From Streptomyces spinoverrucosus (GTDB lineage Bacteria > Actinomycetota > Actinomycetes > Streptomycetales > Streptomycetaceae), in the NCBI RefSeq assembly GCF_015712165.1, contig NZ_JADPZX010000001.1, positions 6,770,001 through 6,834,000 on the forward strand: a stretch of DNA of 64,000 nt, read 5' to 3'. Below are positions 8,730 to 17,402 of the stretch, piece after piece. How positions within the stretch are numbered: position 1 is the stretch's first letter; each line of letters opens with the position of its first letter. The notes beneath the pieces were generated by a model. That model saw nothing but the letters and a program-made list of their open reading frames with translations. It was not told the origin of the DNA and did no database searches. The position numbers and the translations under genes were made by a program.

Positions 8730-9449
8730 ATGACCTCACCCACCGAGGAACCCCAGCCACCCGCCGTCCCCTACGGCACCCCCGACGCCCCCCGCATCGC
8801 CGTCCGCGGCGAGGCCCACCTCGAAGTCGACCCCGAGATCGCCCGCATCGGCATCACCGTCACCGCCCGCGGCCGCGACCGACGCTCCGCCCTCGACGAC
8901 CTCACCCGCCGCAACACCACCGTCCTCGACCTCGTCAAGTCCTACGGCGACGCCGTCGAACGACTGGAGACCGGCGCCTTCTCCATCACCCCGGAACTCA
9001 CCAAACACGGCCGCGGCGAACGCGTCCGCACCTACCACGGCATCGTCCACATCACCGCCGAACTCACCGACTTCACCGCCCTCGGCGAACTCACCTCCCG
9101 CCTCGCCGACCTCGACCTCACCCGCGTCGACGGCCCCTGGTGGGCGCTGCGCCCCGACTCACCCGCCCACGGCGAGGCCCGCCAGCAGGCCGTCCGCGAG
9201 GCGGTACAACGCGCGCGCGAATACGCCGAGGCGCTCGGTACGACTCTCTCGGCGCTCGTGGAACTCGCCGACATCGGCGCCGAGAGCCCGCAGCCCTATC
9301 CCTCGGCATCCGGCGGACGCATGCGCTCCGTGGCCTACTCGGCCGCCGCCGAGGACACGGCCGCGGCACCCCTCGATCTCGAACCCCAGCGGCAACACGT
9401 CCACGCCCAGGTCAACGCACGTTTCACCATGGTGCCGCCGCGGCTTTGA
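8730..9449 (+). CDS. SIMPL (DUF541) domain protein
   Basis: A 239-aa protein of the SIMPL/DUF541 family. The pattern IAVRGEAHLEVDPEIARIGITVTARGRDR at the N-terminus and a later QARQQAVREAVQRAREYAEAL helix are typical. Family members include periplasmic or signalling-associated proteins of unclear function. No signal peptide is visible. The ATG at 8730 was preferred to an in-frame ATG at 8682 because family homology begins near PRIAVRGEA and the extra 16 residues look unstructured. Exact function unknown. Confidence 0.8.
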   Translation: MTSPTEEPQPPAVPYGTPDAPRIAVRGEAHLEVDPEIARIGITVTARGRDRRSALDDLTRRNTTVLDLVKSYGDAVERLETGAFSITPELTKHGRGERVRTYHGIVHITAELTDFTALGELTSRLADLDLTRVDGPWWALRPDSPAHGEARQQAVREAVQRAREYAEALGTTLSALVELADIGAESPQPYPSASGGRMRSVAYSAAAEDTAAAPLDLEPQRQHVHAQVNARFTMVPPRL

Positions 9450-9511
9450 CGGGACCGGCTCACCGAAATTCGAAAATTTCTGCCTGGGTGAATGCATGAC
9501 GGTGAATGGGT

Positions 9512-9549
9512 GAGGGGTGCGGAATGCTCATCAGAGCACCCCTCCGCAC
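9512..9549 (+). promoter_or_regulatory. overlapping alternative hairpins upstream of pyk
   Basis: Two mutually exclusive folds are possible. GAGGGGTGC (9512-9520) can pair with GCACCCCTC (9536-9544), enclosing an inner TGCTC/GAGCA stem (9525-9529 with 9534-9538). Alternatively GTGCGGA (9517-9523) can pair with TCCGCAC (9543-9549). This could be an attenuator or terminator, but the inferred pyk promoter lies downstream of it. Confidence 0.4.
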
Positions 9550-9609
9550 AATTCAACACTTGTCAACACCCCTTCACGCAAAGGTTGTTGAGTAGTCATG
9601 CCCGACCAA

Positions 9610-9637
9610 TTGTCTACCCGCCGGTAAGGCCTAGGCT
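9610..9637 (+). promoter_or_regulatory. putative leaderless promoter of pyk
   Basis: TTGTCT (9610-9615) and TAGGCT (9632-9637) are separated by 16 bp. The -10 hexamer ends 6 nt before the ATG at 9644, which would put transcription start at or next to the start codon. No Shine-Dalgarno sequence precedes the gene, consistent with a leaderless mRNA. Confidence 0.5.
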
Positions 9638-9643
9638 CGAATC

Positions 9644-11071
9644 ATGCGCCGAGCAAAGATCGTCTGCACACTGGGCCCCGCCACCGACTCGTACGACCAG
9701 ATCAAGGCACTGGTCGACGCCGGAATGGACGTCGCCCGATTCAATCTCAGCCACGGCGGATACGCCGAGCACGAGGAGCGCTACCAGCGCGTACGCAAGG
9801 CCTCCGACGAGACGGGCCGCAGCGTCGGGCTCCTCGCCGACCTTCAGGGCCCGAAGATCCGGCTCGGCCGCTTCACCGAAGGACCCGTACTCCTTGAACG
9901 CGGCGACACCTTCACCATCACCGTCGAAGACGGCGCCCAGGGCGACCGGCAGTCGTGCGGGACGACGTACAAAGGCCTCGCCGACGACGTCACCCCCGGC
10001 GAGCGCATCCTCGTCGACGACGGCAAGGTCTGCCTGGAGGTCACCGACGTCGACGGACCCCGAGTCCACACCAGGGTCGTCGAAGGCGGCATGGTCTCCG
10101 ACAACAAGGGACTGAACCTCCCCGGTGTCGCCGTCTCCGTCCCCGCGCTCTCCGAGAAGGACGAGTCCGACCTGCGCTGGGCCCTGCGCACCGGCTTCGA
10201 CGTCATCGCCCTCTCCTTCGTCCGCAGCGGCCGCGACATCGAGGACGTCCACCGCATCATGAACGAGGAGGGGCGCCGCCTCCCGGTCATCGCCAAGGTC
10301 GAGAAACCGCAGGCGGTCGAAGCCATCGACGACATCGTCGCGGCGTTCGACGGCATCATGGTGGCGCGCGGTGACCTGGGCGTGGAAATGCCGCTCGAAC
10401 AGGTCCCCATCGTCCAGAAACGCGCCATCAAGCTGGCCAAGCGGAACGCCAAGCCGGTGATCGTCGCGACGCAGATGCTCGACTCCATGATCGAGAACTC
10501 CCGGCCCACCCGTGCCGAGGCCAGCGACGTCGCCAACGCCGTCATCGACGGCACGGACGCGGTGATGCTGTCCGGCGAGACCAGCGTCGGCAAGTACGCC
10601 GTCGAGACGGTCCGGACGATGGCGAAGATCGTCGAGGCGGCCGAGGAGGACCTCCTCGCCAAGGGGCTCTCACCCCTGACCGAGCTCAACAAGCCCCGCA
10701 CGCAGGCCGGCGCGGTCGCCCGGGCGGCGGCGGAGATGGGCGACTTCCTCGGCGCGAAGTTCCTGGTGGCGTTCACCCAGTCCGGCGACACGGCCCGCCG
10801 CCTGTCCCGCTATCGCTCCCCGATCCCGCTCCTCGCCTTCACACCCGAGCCCGCGACCCGCTCCCAGCTGAGCCTGACCTGGGGTGTCGAGACGTTCCTG
10901 GGTCCGCACGTGGAGTCGACGGACGCGATGGTCGGGCAGGTCGACGAGCTCCTGACCCAGTACGGCCGCTGCCGGCCGGGCGACACGGTCATCATCACAG
11001 CGGGCTCGCCGCCCGGGATGCCGGGCACGACGAACATGGTGCGGGTGCACCACATCGGGGAGAAGTCGTAG
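9644..11071 (+). CDS. pyk: pyruvate kinase
   Basis: A 475-aa pyruvate kinase converting phosphoenolpyruvate and ADP to pyruvate and ATP at the end of glycolysis. It shows FNLSHG near residue 30, the catalytic-Lys motif IAKVEKPQAV near 215, the metal-binding VARGDLGVEMP near 240 and the VATQMLDSM segment. The C-terminal regulatory domain is complete (GDTVIITAGSPPGMPGTTNMVRVH). Length is normal for bacterial enzymes. In S. coelicolor, to my recollection, a pyk gene also sits near an ANTAR regulator and a liv operon. Streptomyces usually carry two pyk genes; only one is here. Confidence 0.97.
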   Translation: MRRAKIVCTLGPATDSYDQIKALVDAGMDVARFNLSHGGYAEHEERYQRVRKASDETGRSVGLLADLQGPKIRLGRFTEGPVLLERGDTFTITVEDGAQGDRQSCGTTYKGLADDVTPGERILVDDGKVCLEVTDVDGPRVHTRVVEGGMVSDNKGLNLPGVAVSVPALSEKDESDLRWALRTGFDVIALSFVRSGRDIEDVHRIMNEEGRRLPVIAKVEKPQAVEAIDDIVAAFDGIMVARGDLGVEMPLEQVPIVQKRAIKLAKRNAKPVIVATQMLDSMIENSRPTRAEASDVANAVIDGTDAVMLSGETSVGKYAVETVRTMAKIVEAAEEDLLAKGLSPLTELNKPRTQAGAVARAAAEMGDFLGAKFLVAFTQSGDTARRLSRYRSPIPLLAFTPEPATRSQLSLTWGVETFLGPHVESTDAMVGQVDELLTQYGRCRPGDTVIITAGSPPGMPGTTNMVRVHHIGEKS

Positions 11072-11091
11072 CCGGGCAGGGGTTCTGGTTG

Positions 11092-11867
11092 TCAGTGCTT
11101 GGGGCCTACGTGGGCGTCCATGAGGGCTACGGAGGCTTTGCGGGCGACGGAGATGTTGAACGGATCGCTGCCCCGGGCGAGGGTGGTCCACTCGACGCCG
11201 ACCTTGTCGAGGGCGTATGTGAAGAGCCGCCGGATGTCGTCCGACTTGTTGGAGAAAAAGTACCGGGGGTATTCGTAGCGCTTGCGCTCGCCGGCGACTG
11301 TCTTCACTGTCCAGTTGGTGATGCGGCAGCCGTCGGAGTGGATGAGGCCTCGGATGAACTCCCACGGGTGGGCATCGATGATGGCCTGCTGCCAGGGTTC
11401 GAGGGTGATGAAGCGATCGTGCTTCTTGCCGGGCCCGTGCTGGGGAAGAGGCAGGACCAGTGCTTGCTGGAGCAGGACACGGCGAAGCAGCCCTTCTTCT
11501 TCACGCGGAAAACGCTGTTGGTCGGGCGTACTGCGCGGAGTGCCCTCTCGCAGGCGTCGATGACGCCGGGCCAGGCTCGGTCCAGAACGATACGCATGAA
11601 GTAGACGCCTTTCCGATGCGCGCTGATGTAGCCATCACCGAGATAGAGACCCAGCAGGTAGGCACACGAGGGTTGGTCCTCGGGCAAGCGCGGCACGGGT
11701 TCGCATCTGGGGCAGGGGCGGCCGCCTCCGCGCTTCTGGGGTTCGATGCGGTTCTGCCAGTTGCGGATGGTGGCCCGGGAGATTCCCGTCTCCCTGCTTA
11801 CGGAGCTGAGGCTGCGCCCCTGCGCCACCAGTGCCAACGCTCGCTTGCGTGTACCCATGTCGTACAT
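11092..11867 (-). pseudogene. HTH-LAGLIDADG protein with an internal frameshift
   Basis: Reading from the ATG at 11867 gives an HTH of the resolvase/transposase type (SLSSVSRETGISRATIRNW, about residues 19-37) and then a first LAGLIDADG motif, YLLGLYLGDG. After LFP, at a run of four C (coding strand; G at 11442-11445), the frame ends in nonsense. The neighbouring frame continues with the second motif, FIRGLIHSDG, and a conserved tail ending DAHVGPKH with stop at 11092. One added base in the C run gives an intact protein of about 258 aa, the form I recall as common in Streptomyces. It is either a recent pseudogene, a programmed shift, or a sequencing error. It lies 105 bp downstream of a tRNA gene on the same strand. 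Confidence 0.8.
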
Positions 11868-11972
11868 GCGGCTACTTTGCGTGAATGATGGTGGCTGCGT
11901 GCAGCAAAAAGCGGAAGATCACGCGAAGGTGGCCTTCCGCTGAACAGTGTGACCTTGAAAACTAAGGAAAAG

Positions 11973-12046
11973 TGCCCCGGGTGGGATTCGAACCCACACT
12001 GAATACCTTTTGAGGGTATCGTCTCTGCCGATTGGACTACCGGAGC
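11973..12046 (-). tRNA. tRNA with anticodon CAA (nominal Leu), class I shape
   Basis: A complete 74-nt cloverleaf without an encoded CCA. The acceptor stem GCTCCGG/CCGGGGC has 7 bp (one T-G pair) and discriminator A. The D arm has a 3-bp stem GTC/GAC and loop GG. The anticodon stem ATACC/GGTAT encloses loop CTCAAAA, giving anticodon CAA (codon UUG). The variable loop is only 5 nt (TCAGT). The T arm GTGGG/CCCAC encloses TTCGAAT. By anticodon it is leucine. However, typical bacterial leucine tRNAs have a long variable arm, which is missing here. Confidence 0.9.
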
Positions 12047-12147
12047 CCTGCGAATCAAAGGTTATCGTCGACCCGCTGCCCGTCCACCATACCGCAGCTA
12101 GGTACGCTCTTGTCAGCAGTACCCCTGCCCCTGAACGAGGAGCCCGA

Positions 12148-12804
12148 GTGACCGCCCCCGAGTCGCCCCAGCCCGTTGACGCGTCCGACGACGACAAGTC
12201 GCATGTGCCTCCGATGACGACCCGTGTTGTCATCGCCGAGGACGAGGCCCTGATCCGGCTCGACCTCAAAGAGATGCTGGAGGAAGAGGGCTACACCGTC
12301 GTCGGTGAGGCCGGTGACGGTGAGCAGGCCGTGGAGCTGGCCCGGGAGCACCGGCCCGATCTGGTGATCCTCGATGTGAAGATGCCGAAGCTCGACGGCA
12401 TCTCCGCCGCCGAGAAGATCACCGAGGAGTCCATCGCCCCGGTGCTGATGCTCACCGCCTTCTCGCAGCGCGACCTCGTCGAGCGTGCCCGGGACGCCGG
12501 TGCGATGGCGTACTTGGTGAAGCCGTTCAGCAAGAGTGATGTCGTTCCGGCGATCGAGATGGCGGTGTCCCGGTACACGCAGCTGAAGGAGCTGGAGAAG
12601 GAGGTCGCCGACCTCAGCCAGCGGTTGGAGACGCGCAAGCTGGTGGACCGGGCGAAGTCGATCCTGCAGACGGAGTACGGGCTGACCGAGCCGGCCGCGT
12701 TCCGGTGGATCCAGAAGACGTCCATGGACCGGCGCCTGTCCATGCAGCAGGTCGCCGAGGCGGTCATTCAGGACGCCCAGGAGAAGAAGGCGGCCAAGGG
12801 CTGA
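12148..12804 (+). CDS. ANTAR-domain response regulator (PdtaR-like)
   Basis: A 218-aa response regulator. The receiver domain (about residues 26-140) has the acidic pair E31/D32, phospho-acceptor D76 in LVILDVKMP, and K in LVKPF. A short coiled coil (ELEKEVADLSQRLE) leads to a C-terminal ANTAR RNA-binding domain (about 155-212) containing AKSILQTEYGLTEPAAFRWIQK. ANTAR proteins bind paired hexaloop hairpins and prevent transcription termination. The closest known actinobacterial system is PdtaS/PdtaR; no PdtaS-like kinase is present here. The GTG at 12148 has the ribosome-binding site GAGGAG 6-7 nt upstream; an internal ATG at 12214 would remove only an unstructured leader. Confidence 0.93.
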   Translation: MTAPESPQPVDASDDDKSHVPPMTTRVVIAEDEALIRLDLKEMLEEEGYTVVGEAGDGEQAVELAREHRPDLVILDVKMPKLDGISAAEKITEESIAPVLMLTAFSQRDLVERARDAGAMAYLVKPFSKSDVVPAIEMAVSRYTQLKELEKEVADLSQRLETRKLVDRAKSILQTEYGLTEPAAFRWIQKTSMDRRLSMQQVAEAVIQDAQEKKAAKG

Positions 12805-12823
12805 GTTCGTCGTCTCGTACGGT

Positions 12824-12862
12824 GAGGCCCGCGTCCCCTGGTGAGCAGGGGGCGCGGGCCTC
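12824..12862. terminator. bidirectional terminator between the ANTAR gene and livF
   Basis: A 16-bp stem with a single G-U wobble (left arm 12824-12839, right arm 12847-12862) around a 7-nt loop GGTGAGC. It lies 19 nt from both the ANTAR regulator stop and the livF stop, which converge here, so it can serve both transcripts. Confidence 0.8.
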
Positions 12863-12881
12863 GTCCTGTATGCCGAAGGAG

Positions 12882-13594
12882 CTAGTCCTCGCCCAGGTAC
12901 GCCTTCCGTACCGACTCGTCGTGCAGCAGGTCCTGGCCCGTGCCGGACAGGACGATGTTGCCGACCTCCATGACGTGGCCGTGGTCGGCCAGGGAGAGGG
13001 CTGCCTGGGCGTTCTGTTCGACGAGCAGGATCGTCGTGCCCTGGGCCTTCAGTTCGGCGATGGTCGCCATGATCTTCTGCATCATGATCGGCGACAGGCC
13101 CATGGACGGTTCGTCCAGCATGAGCAGCTTGGGCTGGGACATCAGGGCGCGGCCCATGGCCAGCATCTGCTGTTCACCGCCGGAGAGGGTGCCCGCGGCC
13201 TGCTTGCGTCGTTCCCCGAGGATGGGGAAGAGGTCGTAGGCGCGCTGGATGTCCTTCTCGATGCCCGGTTTGTCGTTGCGGAGGAACGCGCCGAGGCGCA
13301 GGTTGTCCTCGATCGTCATGCGGGGGAAGATGTGCCGGCCCTCGGGGGAGTGGGCGAGTCCGAGGGAGACGATCTGGTGGGCGGGGATCTTCTTCAGTGA
13401 CTTGCCGTTGAACTTGATCTGGCCGCCGACGGGCTTGAGCAGGCCGGACAGGGTGCGCAGGGTGGTGGTCTTGCCGGCGCCGTTGGTGCCGATGAGGGTG
13501 ACGACCTCGCCGGCGTCGACCTTGAAGGAGATGCCCTTGACGGCCTCGATCTTGCCGTATGCGACGCGGAGGTCGTCGACTTCGAGCAGTGCGG

Positions 13595-13598
<4 letters not shown>
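12882..13598 (-). CDS. livF: branched-chain amino acid ABC transporter ATPase
   Basis: A 238-aa cytoplasmic ATPase of the LivF subfamily. Walker A is GTNGAGKTT (near residue 38), the signature is LSGGEQQML (near 140) and Walker B is LLMLDEPSMGLSP. It pairs with LivG to power import through LivH/LivM. Its start overlaps the livG stop by 4 nt (ATGA), so the two are translationally coupled. It is the last gene of the livKHMGF operon and is followed by a strong bidirectional hairpin. Confidence 0.95.
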
Positions 13599-14515
<917 letters not shown>

Positions 14516-14518
14516 GGG

Positions 14519-16345
14519 TCAGGCCCCTGCCTTGCTGAGGACTGTGGGTGCTGCCGTGTCTTCGTGGAACTCGAGCTGGCGGCGCCGGTTGGGGATGAGG
14601 CCCTCGGGGCGGAAGCGCATGAGCAGGACGAGTGCGAGACCGAAGGCGAAGAGCTGGTAGTCGCCGAGGAACTGGAGTTTGGCGGGGATGAGGTAGAGCA
14701 GTGCGGCGCCGACGAGGGGGCCGCTGATGGTGCCCATGCCGCCGAGGACGACCGCGGCGAGGAGGAACGCCGAGTTGGGCGGGACCACGTGGGCGAACTG
14801 GTACTGCTCGGGTGTCACGGTGTAGGTGACGTGTGCCTGGACCGTGCCGGCGAGGCCGGCGAGCGCGGCGCCGAGGGCGAAGGCGATGAGCTTGACCCGG
14901 AAGCCGTTGATGCCCATGGCGAGGGCGGCGGTTTCGTCCTCGCGGATGGCGATCCAGGCGCGGCCGATGCGGGAGTCGCTGCTGCGGCGGAAGACGATCA
15001 CGACGATCAGCGTGATCAGCAGCATCAGCAGGAAGTAGTTCGCGAACCGCGCGATGGTGAAGCCGGCGATGGTGTGTTCGGCGCCGAAGTCGAAGCCCAG
15101 GATGTTGAGGTTGGGGACCGACGAGATGCCGTTGGAGCCGTTGGTGATGTCCGGGCCGGAGGTGCCGTCCATGTTGAGGACGGTGATGCGGAAGATCTCG
15201 CCGAAGCCGAGCGTCACGATGGCGAGGTAGTCGCCGCGCAGCCGTAGGGTCGGGGCGCCGATGATGACGCCGAAGATCATGGCGACGGCGGCGCCGAGCA
15301 GTGCCGAGGCCCAGAACGGCAGTTGGATGTCGAAGGGCGAGGAGGGGGAGCCGGAGACCATGGCCGCGGTGTAGGCGCCGACGCCGAGGAAGGCGACGTA
15401 GCCGAGGTCGAGGAGGCCGGCGAGGCCGACGACGATGTTCAGGCCGAGGGCGACGGTGGCGAAGATCAGGATGTAGACGCCGATCGTCGCGTACTGGTCG
15501 TCGGACTGGGTGAAGGGGAAGGCGGCGGCCGCGACGAACGCGCCGATCATCGTCACGTTGCGGTGCTTGGCGGTGAGCGCCGAGACGCGGCCCACGAGGC
15601 CGGCCTTGGCGGCCGCGGCGAAGCCGAAGCCGGCGGTGATGAGGAAGCCGACGAAGAGTTCGTCGTACTCGGTGCCGATGCCGTAGGTGAAGACGGTCAG
15701 GCCGAGGGCGAGGGCGGCGACGATGACGAGGATCTCGGCGTACGCGGGGAGCTTGCGCGCGGGCGGCGGGGTGCCGGTGGCGAGCGTGGCCTTGAGGACG
15801 GATCCGGCACCGCGCAGCCGCTGGCGGAACTGTTCCCAGCTGCTGTCCTCGGGGTCGAGCGGCTCGGGGGCGGGCCAGTCGAACGGCAGGGCGAACGCGC
15901 CGAGTAGGGCGGCGAGGGTGGCGATGGCCACGACCCAGCCGCCGGGTTCGAGGTTGACCAGGCCGCCGAGCTGGGCGCTGATCGCGATGATCGTGTACCA
16001 GGCGGTGGCGAAGGCGCCGAGCGCGGACAGTTTCAGGGCGCTGTCGGCGCCGGCGGGGGTGAGCCGGCGCAGGCCTTTGATGCCGTAGGAGGCGAGGCCG
16101 AACAGCGCGGTGAGGGCGCCGCCGATGAGGACGAGGACCTGCAGTCCGCCCGGGTAGCCGTAGACGGTGAGGTCGCCGGGGAATTCGGAGGTCCAAGTCC
16201 AGGCGAGGAAGGTGGAGACGATGGTCAGGGCGCCGCCGCCGGTGGCGAGGGCGCGGCCGAGCTGCGGGGGGATCCCGATGAGGCCGGCGTGCTTGCCGGT
16301 GTCGACCTTGCGGGGGGTTTCTGGTGCGGTGGTCTGTGTGGTCAT
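14519..16345 (-). CDS. livM: branched-chain amino acid ABC transporter permease LivM
   Basis: A 608-aa inner-membrane permease. The C-terminal half (from about residue 265) is the canonical LivM fold, with the EAA-like loop around GRAWIAIREDETAALAMGINGFRVKLIAF near 485. The N-terminal roughly 260 residues are an extra region with several hydrophobic segments (for example ALTIVSTFLAWTW and VLVLIGGALTALFGLAS), nearly doubling the usual 300-350-aa length; similar long forms occur in actinobacteria. It lies 7 nt after livH. LivM should pair with LivH. Confidence 0.93.
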   Translation of the reverse strand: MTTQTTAPETPRKVDTGKHAGLIGIPPQLGRALATGGGALTIVSTFLAWTWTSEFPGDLTVYGYPGGLQVLVLIGGALTALFGLASYGIKGLRRLTPAGADSALKLSALGAFATAWYTIIAISAQLGGLVNLEPGGWVVAIATLAALLGAFALPFDWPAPEPLDPEDSSWEQFRQRLRGAGSVLKATLATGTPPPARKLPAYAEILVIVAALALGLTVFTYGIGTEYDELFVGFLITAGFGFAAAAKAGLVGRVSALTAKHRNVTMIGAFVAAAAFPFTQSDDQYATIGVYILIFATVALGLNIVVGLAGLLDLGYVAFLGVGAYTAAMVSGSPSSPFDIQLPFWASALLGAAVAMIFGVIIGAPTLRLRGDYLAIVTLGFGEIFRITVLNMDGTSGPDITNGSNGISSVPNLNILGFDFGAEHTIAGFTIARFANYFLLMLLITLIVVIVFRRSSDSRIGRAWIAIREDETAALAMGINGFRVKLIAFALGAALAGLAGTVQAHVTYTVTPEQYQFAHVVPPNSAFLLAAVVLGGMGTISGPLVGAALLYLIPAKLQFLGDYQLFAFGLALVLLMRFRPEGLIPNRRRQLEFHEDTAAPTVLSKAGA

Positions 16346-16352
16346 CGGTGGA

Positions 16353-17285
16353 TCACGCCCTGTCCGCGACGCGCTCGCCGAGCAGACCCTGGGGCCTGAA
16401 CAGGAGTACGAGGATGAGGAGTACGAACGCCCAGACGTTGGCCCAGGACTGGCTGCCGAACTGGTCCATGCCGGGGATGTCGGCGATGTAGGCGGTCGAG
16501 AGGGCTTCGGCGACGCCGAGGACCACGCCGCCGAGCATGGCGCCGTAGATGTTGCCGATACCGCCGAGGACGGCGGCGGTGAAGGCCTTGAGGCCGAGGA
16601 TGAAGCCCATGCGGAACTGGACTTCGCCGTACTTCAGGCCGTACGCGACGGCTCCGATGGCGGCGAAGGTGGCGCCGAGGGCGAAGGCGACCACGATGAT
16701 GCGGTCGGTGTTGATGCCCATGAGCTTGGCGGTGTCCGGGTCCTGGGCGGTGGCCTGCATGCCGCGGCCGGTGCGGGTCTTCATCACGAAGTAGGCGAGG
16801 ATCGCCATGCTGATGGGGGCCGCGATCAGCAGGAAGACGTCACCGGTCTGGATGGTGACGCTGCCGATCTCGAAGGGGCCGCCGTCGATCTGCGGGAACG
16901 TGATGGCGGAGCGGGCGTCGGGGTACCAGGCCCACACCGCCTGCTGCAGCGCGAGGGAGAGACCGATGGCGGTGATGAGGGGCGCGAGGCGTGGGGCCGT
17001 GCGCAGGGGGCGGTAGGCGAACCGTTCCGCTCCCACGGCGACAAGGACGGCGACGATGATGCCTCCGATGAGCATCAGCGGGAGCGCCACCCACAGGGAC
17101 GTGCCGTCGGGCAGCACGTAGAGGTAGACGGTGAGGGCGCCGAAGCCACCCACCATGAATATCTCGCCGTGGGCGAAGTTGATGAGCTGGACGATGCCAT
17201 AGACCATCGTGTAGCCGATGGCGACCAGCCCGTACATGGATCCAAGTAGCAGGCCGTTGACCAGCTGCTGCGGCAGTTCGTTCAC
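16353..17285 (-). CDS. livH: branched-chain amino acid ABC transporter permease LivH
   Basis: A 310-aa membrane permease of standard LivH length. It begins QLVNGLLLGSMYGLVAIGYTMVYGIVQLINFAHGEIFM, the family hallmark N-terminus, and carries the coupling loop RTGRGMQATAQDPDTAKLMGI near residue 175. It is the second gene of the operon, separated from livK by a 117-bp gap that contains a strong hairpin (17340-17375). Confidence 0.95.
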   Translation of the reverse strand: MNELPQQLVNGLLLGSMYGLVAIGYTMVYGIVQLINFAHGEIFMVGGFGALTVYLYVLPDGTSLWVALPLMLIGGIIVAVLVAVGAERFAYRPLRTAPRLAPLITAIGLSLALQQAVWAWYPDARSAITFPQIDGGPFEIGSVTIQTGDVFLLIAAPISMAILAYFVMKTRTGRGMQATAQDPDTAKLMGINTDRIIVVAFALGATFAAIGAVAYGLKYGEVQFRMGFILGLKAFTAAVLGGIGNIYGAMLGGVVLGVAEALSTAYIADIPGMDQFGSQSWANVWAFVLLILVLLFRPQGLLGERVADRA

Positions 17286-17339
17286 CGCATGTCCTCCGAG
17301 ACGTTCGGATGATTCGACGACAGGGGGCCGGATGCGAGT

Positions 17340-17375
17340 CCGCGCGGGGCGCCAGTGATGCAGCGCCCCGCGCGG
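17340..17375 (-). terminator. intercistronic attenuating hairpin between livK and livH
   Basis: A perfect 13-bp inverted repeat (arms 17340-17352 and 17363-17375; arm CCGCGCGGGGCGC) around a 10-nt loop. It lies 27 bp downstream of the livK stop inside the operon. In transport operons such a hairpin typically lets most transcripts end after the binding-protein gene, so that LivK exceeds the membrane parts. Confidence 0.75.
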
Positions 17376-17402
17376 CTCTCAAGGGAGTGGAGCGGGTGTG
17401 GG

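Noticed and set aside
11973..12046. tRNA as an integrated-element attachment site
   Set aside because: No second copy of the tRNA 3' end and no integrase gene were seen nearby.
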